Shown here piece after piece: positions 53,422 through 62,798 of a stretch of 64,000 nucleotides of DNA (position 1 is its first letter; each line of letters starts with the position of its first letter). The notes under the pieces are model-generated. The model did no database searches. It had not been told where the DNA came from and saw only the letters and a list, made by a program, of their open reading frames with translations. The translations under genes were made by a program, and so were the position numbers. Source of the DNA: an uncultured Flavobacteriaceae bacterium (lineage in GTDB: Bacteria > Bacteroidota > Bacteroidia > Flavobacteriales > Flavobacteriaceae); NCBI GenBank assembly GCA_947494695.1, contig CANLWB010000012.1, positions 124,001-188,000 on the forward strand, in the 5' to 3' direction.

Positions 53422-55680
53422 ATGGGAAAAATGACTCTTAAAAAATTTAATCTAAAATGTATTTTCGTCCTTAAACTGATGCTGTTCTATGGGGTTTTAC
53501 AGGCTCACGATTTAAACGGTCTTATATTAGACGAAAGCAATATTCCATTGCAAAGCGTTAGTGTATATAATAAAACAACTGGAGCCTATACATATACTAA
53601 TGTTTCTGGTTATTTCGAGCTTGATGATCTTTCGGTTAATGATATTATTTATTTTTCAAGTTTAGGGTATGAGAAACATGAGCTTGTAATTAATGAAACG
53701 CATCTGGATAGTACTGTTAATATAGAGTTGAAGATTTCATCGGCATCCCTAGATCAGGTTATCATAGTCTCTAAAGTTAATGCCTTAAGTAATTTTGTTA
53801 ATGTCGATTTAAAAACGAGTCCTGTGAAGTCTTCTCAGGAAATATTAAGAAAAGTTCCTGGGTTGATAATCGGTCAGCATGCGGGGGGAGGAAAAGCAGA
53901 ACAGATTTTTTTAAGGGGATTCGATATAGATCACGGTACAGACATTTCTATAGATGTTGATGGTATGCCCGTTAATATGGTGTCTCACGCGCACGGACAA
54001 GGCTATGCCGATATGCATTTTATTATTCCAGAAACCATAGATAATTTAGATTTTGGAAAGGGAACCTATTATGCCAATAAAGGGAATTTTAATACAGCGG
54101 GCTACATCGATATACAAACTAAAAAGTCAATCGATAAAAATATGATGTCTTTAGAGGCAGGTCAGTTTAATGCACTTCGGGCCTTAAGTATGATTAAGAT
54201 TGTTGATGAAACAAATAGTAACGCCTATATAGCCAGTGAAATGGTATTAAGTGATGGTGTTTTCGAGTCGCCTCAAAACTTTAATCGGTTAAATATCATG
54301 GGGCGTTACAATTATAATAATTATAAGGATCAGGAACTTAATTTGACGGTTTCACATTTTCAAAGTAAATGGGACGCTTCGGGGCAAATACCAGAAAGAG
54401 CAGTTAGTCAAGGAGTAATTGGACGGTTTGGAGCTATTGATGATACCGAGGGCGGAAATACCAGCAGAACAAACTTATGGATGAACCATAACAAACAACT
54501 GGATGAACATTCGTCAATAAAATCATCTGCCTATATATCAAAATATGATTTTGAATTGTTTTCAAACTTTACATTCTTTTTAGAAGATCCTATCAATGGA
54601 GATCAAATTCAACAAAAAGAAGATAGAACCATTATGGGAGCAAAAACAGATTTTGAGCATTCATTTCACCTTAAGGATCATGGCGAACAGTTAAAATATA
54701 ATTTAGGTGTCGGTTTTAGATACGACGATGTGAACGATGTACAATTATCCAGAACGTTAAATAGACAAACTATTTTAGAACGTTTGGCATTTGGAAATGT
54801 CGATGAACTTAATGGGTTTGCCTATGCGCATCTTACTTATAAAAAAGATAAATGGACATTTAACCCGGGATTGCGTTTAGATTATTTCTCTTTCGATTAT
54901 GAAAATTTATTAACCACGACTTACGATAATAAGAGTGAGGATAAATTTTTGCTAAGTCCAAAACTGAACATTATTTATGCCGCCTCACCAAAAACGCAGT
55001 TGTTCGTAAAAACGGGTTTGGGATATCACTCTAACGATTCTCGAGTGGTAACGGCTAATAGTGGTAAGAAAGTTTTACCAACAGCTTTTGGGGCCGATTT
55101 AGGAACGATTATGAAACCTATAGATAGATTAGTTATAAATGCATCGCTATGGAGTTTATTTCTGCAGCAGGAATTTGTTTATGTCGGTGATGCTGGTATT
55201 GTGGAGCCAAGTGGAAAAACGGCTCGATATGGTGTTGATTTAGGGTTACGTTATCAAATTACTGACGGATTATTTTTTAATACCGATATTAATTATGCTC
55301 ATGCGAGATCAACCGAAGAGCCAAAAGGGCAAGATTATATACCATTGGCGCTAGACCTAACATCTTCTGGAGGGTTGAGTTTTAGAGATCTTGGAAAGTT
55401 TTCCGGAGGCTTTAATTATCGTTATATAAAAGACAGACCTGCTAATGAAGATAATTCTATTGTAGCTGAAGGATATTTTATAACAGATCTCAATGTAAAC
55501 TTCAATCATAAAAATTGGACGCTTGGCATTGTCATTGAAAATCTATTTGATAGTGAATGGAATGAAACTCAATTTGCCACCGAAAGTAGATTGTTAAATG
55601 AGGTTGATGCTACCGAAGAAATTCATTTTACGCCAGGAAGTCCGTTTTTCTTTCGAGGAAAGTTATCTGTTATCTTTTAG
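53422..55680 (+). CDS. TonB-dependent outer-membrane receptor
   Basis: A 752-residue TonB-dependent receptor. After a signal peptide (cleaved after about residue 28, LQAHD) comes a carboxypeptidase-like regulatory domain (LNGLILDESNIPLQSVSVYNK). The plug follows with LRKVPGLIIGQHAGGGKAEQIFLRGFD (given in parts: LRKVPGLIIG, QIFLRGFD) and GTDISIDVDGMPVN, VSHAHGQGYADMHF. A 22-strand barrel fills the rest and ends VIF. No SusD-like partner follows. It starts 10 bp after the NRPS relic and may once have imported the siderophore or peptide made there; the substrate cannot be read. An internal ATG at 53431 is an alternative start. Confidence 0.9.
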   Translation: MGKMTLKKFNLKCIFVLKLMLFYGVLQAHDLNGLILDESNIPLQSVSVYNKTTGAYTYTNVSGYFELDDLSVNDIIYFSSLGYEKHELVINETHLDSTVNIELKISSASLDQVIIVSKVNALSNFVNVDLKTSPVKSSQEILRKVPGLIIGQHAGGGKAEQIFLRGFDIDHGTDISIDVDGMPVNMVSHAHGQGYADMHFIIPETIDNLDFGKGTYYANKGNFNTAGYIDIQTKKSIDKNMMSLEAGQFNALRALSMIKIVDETNSNAYIASEMVLSDGVFESPQNFNRLNIMGRYNYNNYKDQELNLTVSHFQSKWDASGQIPERAVSQGVIGRFGAIDDTEGGNTSRTNLWMNHNKQLDEHSSIKSSAYISKYDFELFSNFTFFLEDPINGDQIQQKEDRTIMGAKTDFEHSFHLKDHGEQLKYNLGVGFRYDDVNDVQLSRTLNRQTILERLAFGNVDELNGFAYAHLTYKKDKWTFNPGLRLDYFSFDYENLLTTTYDNKSEDKFLLSPKLNIIYAASPKTQLFVKTGLGYHSNDSRVVTANSGKKVLPTAFGADLGTIMKPIDRLVINASLWSLFLQQEFVYVGDAGIVEPSGKTARYGVDLGLRYQITDGLFFNTDINYAHARSTEEPKGQDYIPLALDLTSSGGLSFRDLGKFSGGFNYRYIKDRPANEDNSIVAEGYFITDLNVNFNHKNWTLGIVIENLFDSEWNETQFATESRLLNEVDATEEIHFTPGSPFFFRGKLSVIF

Positions 55681-55913
55681 TCTTGTAAGAATCTTATATA
55701 TAAAGTCATTATAAGGAATAAATAAATAATGATTTAATGAAAAATTGATGAAAAACAGATGAATATTCAATTTTTGCTAAAAAAATCAAACAATTTTTAA
55801 ATTAACACCCTTTTAATTGTTGTTTTTGTTAAATTTTGATAATTCACAACTCACTTTAACACTTCCTATTTAGATGAAAATTAGGATAAAATGCAAAAAA
55901 ATCGGTTAAAATG

Positions 55914-55943
55914 TTGTTTTTTAAGATAAATTACATAGTTTTG
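55914..55943 (+). promoter_or_regulatory. Bacteroidota-type promoter for the small secreted protein gene
   Basis: TTG at 55914-55916 and TAGTTTTG at 55936-55943 are separated by 19 bp, fitting the -33/-7 arrangement. The start codon at 55971 lies 27 bp downstream, so this promoter also argues against the longer ORF start at 55911. Confidence 0.6.
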
Positions 55944-55970
55944 CTATTCATAATCAAGAAATTTTGTAAT

Positions 55971-56417
55971 ATGAAAGTGAAAATTATTTTTTTAAGCCTA
56001 AGTTTATTTTTAATGACCGGAGTTACCTTTGCTCAGAAAAAGGACAACCCTAAAAGTATCATTAGCGAAAAAGTTGGTATTAAGAAATACCACGACAAAG
56101 AAGAGCTTGACCGTATGCAAAAAGGTCAATTATTAGAGCTTTATATCGAAAGGATAAAGCTTCTGGTAAAAACGTTACCCTATATCGCGTTTGCAACAAA
56201 ACCTGGAGTTACCATGTCTACATTAGGAATACCTAATACAAAGTCGAATAGGGAAACTTTAGATGAAGAGTTCGAAGCATCGGATGCATTCCTTGAGACG
56301 ACTCTTAATTTCCAAAGGACCATGTTACCATATTCTGATAAGAGTAACTTAATAGCTGCTATTATATTTTATGAAGATACCATGAAATCACTTCATCAAT
56401 ACAGTGAGTTTCATTAA
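55971..56417 (+). CDS. Small exported hypothetical protein
   Basis: With the ATG at 55971 the protein has 148 residues. A signal peptide is clear (MKVKIIFLSLSLFLMTG then VTFAQ). The mature part is helical and charged (ELDRMQKGQLLELYIERIK, LDEEFEASDAFLETTLNFQ), with no Cys and no recognised domain. The upstream in-frame ATG at 55911 would place 20 hydrophobic residues before the signal peptide and overlaps the promoter, so it is unlikely. The protein is probably periplasmic. Confidence 0.65.
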   Translation: MKVKIIFLSLSLFLMTGVTFAQKKDNPKSIISEKVGIKKYHDKEELDRMQKGQLLELYIERIKLLVKTLPYIAFATKPGVTMSTLGIPNTKSNRETLDEEFEASDAFLETTLNFQRTMLPYSDKSNLIAAIIFYEDTMKSLHQYSEFH

Positions 56418-56876
56418 TTGAACGTATTTTCTATTACAACTATTTGAAGTTATGACTTCGCTGTTTTCTGGACTATTATAGCTATTAGTATGCTCCAGTT
56501 GTGATAATATTATTGGGTTTAACAAGAGGTTAAGCCTTGGATATTTATGGTCTTAAATGAATTATTATTCGATTTAATTTTTGGCTAAATAAGACGGCGA
56601 TTAGTAAATAATCACTATCGTATTATGTTATAAATTTCCCTCTATAATTTTTACTAACCAGAAGTCTAAAAAGTAAAGACACAATTCAAAATGTATGAAA
56701 GAAAAATCTTTCTTTTAGACTAAAAAGCAAGATTTATGCATTATGTCGAAGAATTTTGTAGTCTAAATCTTAAATATAAGTGTATTTCATCGAATATATT
56801 CGCTTTTTATGGAATTTTGTTGTAAAATAATTGTAGTTTTGAACTACGAACTAAACAAGTGTTAAATTAATCTGTT
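56418..56876. other. Intergenic region before the beta-helix gene
   Basis: A 459-bp AT-rich gap. A TAGTTTTG element at 56834-56841 matches the -7 consensus 36 bp before the next ATG. A small stem GAAAG/CTTTC is present near 56700. No ORF or RNA gene is recognised. Confidence 0.45.
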
Positions 56877-58184
56877 ATGAAAAGAATTACTCAAATCATA
56901 GGAACCCTACTTTTACTGATGGGATCAGTATATGGGCAGCAAGAAAAAGGAATAATTGGGACAGACAATTGGTTAGACAATTGGACCGATTTTCAACCTA
57001 AGAATGGTGATTACGGTGAGCCAAACCAAATTTTAACTGGTAATATTACAAAAGACATGAGGTTGTCTAAAAAAGATGTTTACCTATTAATGGGTAATGT
57101 TTTTGTAACAGATAGTGTTACGCTTACAATAGAGCCAGGAACTGTTATTATTGGTGACTTCGAATCGAAGGCATCATTAACAATTGGTAAAGGAGCTAAA
57201 ATAATGGCAGAAGGATTAGAAACAGACCCAATCGTTTTTACCTCTAACAGAAGTGTTAAAAAAGCAGGTGATTGGGGAGGACTCATTATTCTTGGTGATG
57301 CTCCAACAAACAAATTTGGAAATGGTTCGGTAGCATCCCTTTATGCTAATTTAGATCCCTCAGCGTATGCGTTTACTAACTTTGGTGGAGGAAATACTAC
57401 TGGTAGTTCTGGAGTGCTGAAATATGTGCGCGTTGAGTATGCTGGAAAGAAAATGAGAGGTGGATTCAATTTTGACGGTATTTTATTAGCTGGAGTTGGA
57501 AGTGGAACTACAATAGAAAATGTTATGGTAAGCTACTGTGCTGGAGATTCATTTGAAGTTATTGGTGGTAGTGTTAACATTGCAAAAGCCGTTTCCTATA
57601 GATCTAACAGTAATGATTTTAAATTTAACTATGGCGCACAGTCTCAGTTAAATAATTCTTTAGCTATAAGGTCTCCATATACTACAAGTAGTAAGAAAGC
57701 CAGAGCCTTACATGTGTCATCTTACGATAAAAAAGAAGAAGTTGACTTTACGAAATCGGGGACATCTTTAATTGCAAAAAACTTAACATTATTAAATAGT
57801 AGTGAGGATTTAAGTTCTCATATTAAGTTAGGTTTAATCAAAGAAGCTGTTTTTGTTGGAGAAAGTGCTTCACTAGATATGAATAAAAGTGTTATTTCCG
57901 GGTTTAACCCAGCTGTAATATTAGATGATAAAATTATCATTAATCAAGAAAATCTAGAAAAAATCAAGTTCGTGGACATGTATTTTAATAACTGTAATGG
58001 AAATATATTTAAAGAATACAATTCTAACAACGAAGACTTAGAAAACTGGTACGGTAACAGATCATTTTATAACGTATATGCTAAGAGTCAAAATTCTGAA
58101 ACGTTCATAGATATGAAAAACTCAAGAAGACCAGACTTTAGATTACGTATTAATAAAATAATCGCGGCCAACAACAAAGATTAA
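56877..58184 (+). CDS. Exported beta-helix surface protein
   Basis: A 435-residue protein with a signal peptide (IIGTLLLLMGSVYGQ). The body reads as right-handed parallel beta-helix rungs: LTIEPGTVIIGDFESKASL followed by IGKGAKIMAEG and DPIVFTSNR, with later GDWGGLIILGDAP and YVRVEYAGKK. Similar proteins in Flavobacteriia are secreted and stay at the surface, and are often encoded near type IX secretion genes. There is no clear C-terminal sorting domain, and no catalytic residues are visible. Function unknown. Confidence 0.75.
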   Translation: MKRITQIIGTLLLLMGSVYGQQEKGIIGTDNWLDNWTDFQPKNGDYGEPNQILTGNITKDMRLSKKDVYLLMGNVFVTDSVTLTIEPGTVIIGDFESKASLTIGKGAKIMAEGLETDPIVFTSNRSVKKAGDWGGLIILGDAPTNKFGNGSVASLYANLDPSAYAFTNFGGGNTTGSSGVLKYVRVEYAGKKMRGGFNFDGILLAGVGSGTTIENVMVSYCAGDSFEVIGGSVNIAKAVSYRSNSNDFKFNYGAQSQLNNSLAIRSPYTTSSKKARALHVSSYDKKEEVDFTKSGTSLIAKNLTLLNSSEDLSSHIKLGLIKEAVFVGESASLDMNKSVISGFNPAVILDDKIIINQENLEKIKFVDMYFNNCNGNIFKEYNSNNEDLENWYGNRSFYNVYAKSQNSETFIDMKNSRRPDFRLRINKIIAANNKD

Positions 58185-58356
58185 ATAAAGTATAAACATA
58201 TATAAAAAATCTATTCAAAAAGTTCCCTTTTTACCTAAACTAACCAACCAACAATTAAAAGTGTTTTTGAATTATTCTAATTCTAGTGATGATGTTATTA
58301 GATCGATAATTGTTGTTTTTGGTGGTTTTAACTAACCTAAAGAGAATAATATCGTT

Positions 58357-59841
58357 ATGCGGATGCGGAATTTTACTTTTATTGATGCTGTTGTTGCTAT
58401 TATTCTATTACTAGTTGTAGGACAACAGGTAAATGGACAGATATTAAACAAACCTGCTCTAGGTAACAATACACCAGCAGGGAAATGGGATAAAGCTTGT
58501 GCAAGTCCTACTTTTAACAGCTATAATATAACACTATCTTTTAACGTAGCTTCAATACAGGGAGGTAACCAATTTATTTTAGAATTATCTGATGAAACTG
58601 GTGATTTCTCTAATCCTGTAGTGCTTTTCACGTCGGCTGCGGATGCCATAACATCGTCACCAAAAATAGTTAATGTGTCCATGCCAACCGATGTTTCTGG
58701 AGATGCTTATAGAATTCGGCTAAAAAGTACAGCTCCAGTAGCAACGAGTTCATCTACAGATTCTTTTCCGGCATATTACCAGATTCATAATGAGGGTTTT
58801 ACAATTAATGGTCTGGTTGAAACAGGCGTGTATTGTTCTGGGGGTAGTTATTTGTTAACTATCGACAACCCCACTGTAGGAGGAGGTACCTCGCCTTTAG
58901 ATTTTCCAACGCTTACATATAATTGGTTTCAAGTCATCAATTCTACAACCGAAGTTCCTGTAGGAACGGGACCCAGCTTATCCGTAAATACACCAGGTAC
59001 ATATTTAGCAAGAACAAATTATGGGGATTGTGGTGCTAATTCACCATCGTTTTCAAATACAGTAACCATTAGCGAGTCTGGTGGTGGAGGATCCAATGAG
59101 ATAAAATCAAGTTTAGGAAACCCGTACTGCGCAAGTTTAGGAAAAACGCTTTTAACATCTGTTGGTGGAGGGAGTGAATACAAGTGGTTTAAAGATGGTC
59201 AAGAAATAGAAGGCGTTACAGGACCAACATACGAAACAGACGAATCTGGGGTATATTCCGTAGATATTAATTTAGGTAGCTGTTCAACAAGTGCTTCAAT
59301 TAATTTGGATGCGAATCAGTTTAATGCCGAAATAGACGTAGACGTATCTCCTGCCGTAAATTTATTACCCGTTGATGGGGCGTTAATGGCGACCGTTTCA
59401 ACATCGGCCGTAAGTCCGGAATATGAATGGTATTTAAATGATAGTTTAATTCCCAATGAGGATACAGACAGTTATGAGGCAACCCAAACGGGAAGCTATA
59501 AAGTTGTTGTAAAACAAACCGTTGGCTGTGTCTCTTCCCGAGAAATTCTTTTCGAAATACAAGAGCCATTTCCAGATGTTGAAAAGATTCCTAATGTAAT
59601 TAGTCCAAATGGGGATGGTGTTAACGATACCTGGGTAGTACCCCAGTCCTATGTCAGTGGAACAAATACAGAGATTATACTGTTTAGTGCTCAAGGACAA
59701 ATTGTGTTTCAAACAAATGATTATCAGAATAATTGGCCCATAGAAGATATTACGTTTAAGGATATTAATCCTGTTTATTATTATATAATTACAACCGAAG
59801 ACCAAAAGACGAGAAAAGGATCGTTAACGGTTATAAAATAG
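58357..59841 (+). CDS. Secreted Ig-like protein with gliding-motility type B (CHU_C) sorting domain
   Basis: A 494-residue protein with an N-terminal signal sequence (VVAIILLLVVGQQVNGQ) followed by two or three Ig/PKD-like beta-sandwich repeats (for example TYNWFQVIN, EYEWYLNDSLIPNE). The last 85 residues form the gliding-motility-associated C-terminal domain (CHU_C): IPNVISPNGDGVNDTW opens it, and GSLTVIK ends it. This is a type IX secretion type B sorting signal, so the protein is exported to the cell surface. It ends 1 bp before the PorP/SprF gene, a typical pairing in this phylum. Confidence 0.87.
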   Translation: MRMRNFTFIDAVVAIILLLVVGQQVNGQILNKPALGNNTPAGKWDKACASPTFNSYNITLSFNVASIQGGNQFILELSDETGDFSNPVVLFTSAADAITSSPKIVNVSMPTDVSGDAYRIRLKSTAPVATSSSTDSFPAYYQIHNEGFTINGLVETGVYCSGGSYLLTIDNPTVGGGTSPLDFPTLTYNWFQVINSTTEVPVGTGPSLSVNTPGTYLARTNYGDCGANSPSFSNTVTISESGGGGSNEIKSSLGNPYCASLGKTLLTSVGGGSEYKWFKDGQEIEGVTGPTYETDESGVYSVDINLGSCSTSASINLDANQFNAEIDVDVSPAVNLLPVDGALMATVSTSAVSPEYEWYLNDSLIPNEDTDSYEATQTGSYKVVVKQTVGCVSSREILFEIQEPFPDVEKIPNVISPNGDGVNDTWVVPQSYVSGTNTEIILFSAQGQIVFQTNDYQNNWPIEDITFKDINPVYYYIITTEDQKTRKGSLTVIK

Positions 59842-59842
59842 C

Positions 59843-62710
59843 ATGAGGATATATTTATTACATATCATTATATTTTTCTGTACGATACAGGGATTCCATT
59901 CTCAAGAAGAGGATGGTGTTGTTTCGTTGGTAATACCTGTTAGAAATTCATTAAAATTTAATAGATATATTATTAATCCTACTTTTAGTTTTGTAAGAGA
60001 ACAAAACCGATACATTAGTTTTAATAACAAAAGGCAGTGGACACAGTTTGACGATTCACCACAAACCTATTTGTTTGGTTATTCCGGGAGGTTTAATGAA
60101 GATATTGGTGTAGGAATAGGGCTGTTTCAACAAAACTATGGTGTATTAACCACATTTGGCGGTATTCTAAATTTTGCCTATAACGTAGGTTTAGATAGAT
60201 ATAGTAATCTAACCTTTGGAATGAATATTGGAGTTTATAGAAGTGGTCTAAATCAAGGAAAAGTCGTCACGAACTTCCCCGACCCTTCTTTAGAAAATAT
60301 ACCATCAAATATGTTGTTAACAGTAAATCCGGGAATCAATTATGGTACCGAATTTATTGATTTTGGACTATCCGTTAATAATGCTGTGGCTTACAATGTA
60401 AAAACATCGGAAATTCTGGAAGACGATCCCGAGCAAAGTATTCAGGCTCATGCCATGTACACCGGCTACTTTAATACCCGTGGTTTTTTTGATGAGAGTA
60501 AATTTACAGGTTTAGTACGTTCGGAATTCAAAAAAGAAAAAACCATCCTGTCGGGAATCGCTATGATTAATATCCCAAAAGGTATTTGGGCACAGGCAGG
60601 GTATAATACATTATATGGTTTATTTGGAGGTTTAGGACTAAATATTAGTTCTCAAATAGCTATAGAATATAACTATGAAAAGGCCATGGGAGACTTATCT
60701 GGGTTTGGAAATTCCCATGACATAACGTTGGCATACAGATTTAAAAACCAAAACAGGTATAGATATAGTGGAGATGATGAAGAAAGTTCACTTATTATTC
60801 CAGATAAAAAATCAAGACGTCCTTCCGTAAGACGAAGAACAGCTTCTGGTCCAAAAGTGACCGCTAAACAAAGAGAAGAAGCAAGAGCGAAAGCAAAAGC
60901 AGCAGCAGAGGCCAGGGTGAAAGCTGCCGAAGAAAGAGCTAAGCAAAGAGCAGAAGCTGCAGCAACGGCAAAAGCCAGAGCAGAAGAAGCGCAACGTATC
61001 GCTCAAGAGGAAGCCAGAGCAAAAGCTGCTGCCGAGGCAGCCGCAAAAGCGAAAGCAGAAGAAGATGCTAGAAAACGAGCTGAAGCAGCCGGTGAACTAG
61101 AAACCCAGCGTATCGCTCAAGAAGAAGCTAGAGCAAAAGCAGCCGCAGAGGCCGCCGCAAAAGCGAAGGCCGAAGAAGACGCTAGAAAACGAGCCGAAGC
61201 CGCCGCCGAACTGGAAGGACAACGTATTGCTCAAGAAGAAGCCAGAGCAAAAGCCGCTGCCGAGGCAGCCGCAAAAGCGAAAGCCGAAGAAGAAGCGAGA
61301 AAACAAGCTGAAGCCGCCGCCGAACTGGAAGCACAACGTATTGCTCAAGAAGAAGCCAGAGTAAAAGCCGCTGCCGAGGCAGCCGCAAAAGCGAAGGCCG
61401 AAGAAGAAGCGAGAAAACAAGCTGAAGCCGCCGCCGAACTAGAAGCACAACGTATCGCTCAAGAAGAAGCCAGAGTAAAAGCCGCTGCCGAGGCAGCCGC
61501 AAAAGCGAAGGCCGAAGAAGAAGCGAGAAAACAAGCTGAAGCTGCCGCCGAACTGGAAGCACAACGTATTGCTCAAGAAGAAGCCAGAGTAAAAGCCGCT
61601 GCCGAGGCAGCCGCAAAAGCGAAAGCCGAAGAAGAAGCGAGAAAACAAGCTGAAGCCGCCGCCGAACTAGAAGCACAACGTATTGCTCAAGAAGAAGCCA
61701 GAGTAAAAGCCGCCGCCGAGGCAGCCGCAAAAGCGAAGGCCGAAGAAGAAGCGAGAAAACAAGCTGAAGCCGCCGCCGAACTAGAAGCACAACGTATTGC
61801 TCAAGAAGAAGCCAGAGTAAAAGCCGCCGCCGAGGCAGCTGCCATAGCAAAAGCAGAACAAGAAGAAGCCAGAAGAAAAGCGGAAGCCTTAGCAGCGCTG
61901 CCAGAGCCTGTAGCGAACTCTACGAAATCGATGAACGATTTATTAACGAGATTAGAGAACACTGTGGCGAGTAGAGATCAGGATTTAAAAGATTTAAAAG
62001 AAGAAAATGATTTAGGTGAAAAAGGAATCTTTAAAGCACCAAAACCATTTAAGAGTATCACAGCAGAAAATGCTAAGCTTGAAGCCCTTAAATTAGAACT
62101 TGATAATGTTATTAATACAAGGCAGACTCAAATTGCTGAGTTAGAAAGAATAAATAAAGGTTCGCTTGATCCTCTTAAGTTAAAAATGATAGAACGATTA
62201 AAAGGAGAACAGGTACAAGCATTAAGTTCCAGAAAAGATTTAATGGCTTCTTTAGAGAAAATTAAGATAGCAACAGAAATAGAAAGAAAACGAAGAATTA
62301 AGCGTGCAGCCTACGATAATGCAGATGATCGATATTCTAAAGACATGGCTACGCTAGAGCGCATTAAACGAAATACACCGGTAAGTTCAACACCTCTTCA
62401 GGAAGGAGATTTCGACTTTGGAGAAGAACAAACGGGTAACATTCGAATTGTTAAGGATGTTAAGAACGCAGAGAACGGTTATTATTTAGTGGTAGCAGTT
62501 CATGGCGATGTAGATAAAAGAGACGAATTCGTGAAGCAGGCAGTATCGGCTGGACAGTCTAATATTAACTTCTTCTACGATGAAAATACGAGTAAATATT
62601 TTATTTACTACGATAAGTTTAGTAGTGTGGAACAGGCTACAAGAGCTTTACAGTCTAAAGGAGATAAGCCGTATAACAGTAAAATGTCTATGGTGAAAAT
62701 TGAAAATTAA
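59843..62710 (+). CDS. PorP/SprF-type outer-membrane protein with long coiled coil and SPOR-like C-terminus
   Basis: A 955-residue protein with a signal peptide (LLHIIIFFCTIQGFHSQ). Residues about 25-310 form a PorP/SprF-type beta-barrel (RYIINPTFSFVREQNRY, GIGLFQQNYGVLT, MGDLSGFGNSHDI), used with type IX secretion cargo. A very long charged Ala/Glu/Arg/Lys coiled coil (about 330-700) follows and contains a 38-residue repeat. A further helical part (about 700-860) leads to a compact C-terminal SPOR-like domain (GYYLVVAVHGDVDKRDEF, INFFYDE, YFIYYDKFSSVEQA). The barrel would anchor in the outer membrane while the coiled coil and SPOR-like end reach into the periplasm, possibly to peptidoglycan. 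Confidence 0.85.
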   Translation: MRIYLLHIIIFFCTIQGFHSQEEDGVVSLVIPVRNSLKFNRYIINPTFSFVREQNRYISFNNKRQWTQFDDSPQTYLFGYSGRFNEDIGVGIGLFQQNYGVLTTFGGILNFAYNVGLDRYSNLTFGMNIGVYRSGLNQGKVVTNFPDPSLENIPSNMLLTVNPGINYGTEFIDFGLSVNNAVAYNVKTSEILEDDPEQSIQAHAMYTGYFNTRGFFDESKFTGLVRSEFKKEKTILSGIAMINIPKGIWAQAGYNTLYGLFGGLGLNISSQIAIEYNYEKAMGDLSGFGNSHDITLAYRFKNQNRYRYSGDDEESSLIIPDKKSRRPSVRRRTASGPKVTAKQREEARAKAKAAAEARVKAAEERAKQRAEAAATAKARAEEAQRIAQEEARAKAAAEAAAKAKAEEDARKRAEAAGELETQRIAQEEARAKAAAEAAAKAKAEEDARKRAEAAAELEGQRIAQEEARAKAAAEAAAKAKAEEEARKQAEAAAELEAQRIAQEEARVKAAAEAAAKAKAEEEARKQAEAAAELEAQRIAQEEARVKAAAEAAAKAKAEEEARKQAEAAAELEAQRIAQEEARVKAAAEAAAKAKAEEEARKQAEAAAELEAQRIAQEEARVKAAAEAAAKAKAEEEARKQAEAAAELEAQRIAQEEARVKAAAEAAAIAKAEQEEARRKAEALAALPEPVANSTKSMNDLLTRLENTVASRDQDLKDLKEENDLGEKGIFKAPKPFKSITAENAKLEALKLELDNVINTRQTQIAELERINKGSLDPLKLKMIERLKGEQVQALSSRKDLMASLEKIKIATEIERKRRIKRAAYDNADDRYSKDMATLERIKRNTPVSSTPLQEGDFDFGEEQTGNIRIVKDVKNAENGYYLVVAVHGDVDKRDEFVKQAVSAGQSNINFFYDENTSKYFIYYDKFSSVEQATRALQSKGDKPYNSKMSMVKIEN
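60989..61866 (+). repeat. 114-bp tandem repeat, about 7.7 copies, inside the PorP/SprF-type gene
   Basis: Copies begin at 60989, 61103, 61217, 61331, 61445, 61559, 61673 and 61787 (last one partial). Each encodes 38 residues around QRIAQEEAR and EAAAKAKAEEEARKQAEA. Copies from 61331 to 61786 are nearly identical at the DNA level, while the first two differ more. The frame is kept throughout. The antisense frames here are by-products of the repeat. Confidence 0.95.
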
Positions 62711-62798
62711 AAGATTTATGTAACAGAATTAGAAATATCCTAGCTATCCTCTATTTACTTGAGCCCACGAGTGGTGGAGGTGCCAAATATAAACTATT

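Noticed and set aside
60812-61850. Antisense open frames opposite the coiled-coil array
   Set aside because: They are rich in Leu/Arg or Phe/Cys/Gly, follow the 114-bp repeat exactly, and are by-products of the plus-strand codons.
60989-61866. CRISPR array
   Set aside because: Units are contiguous and coding, with no spacers, and no Cas genes are present.
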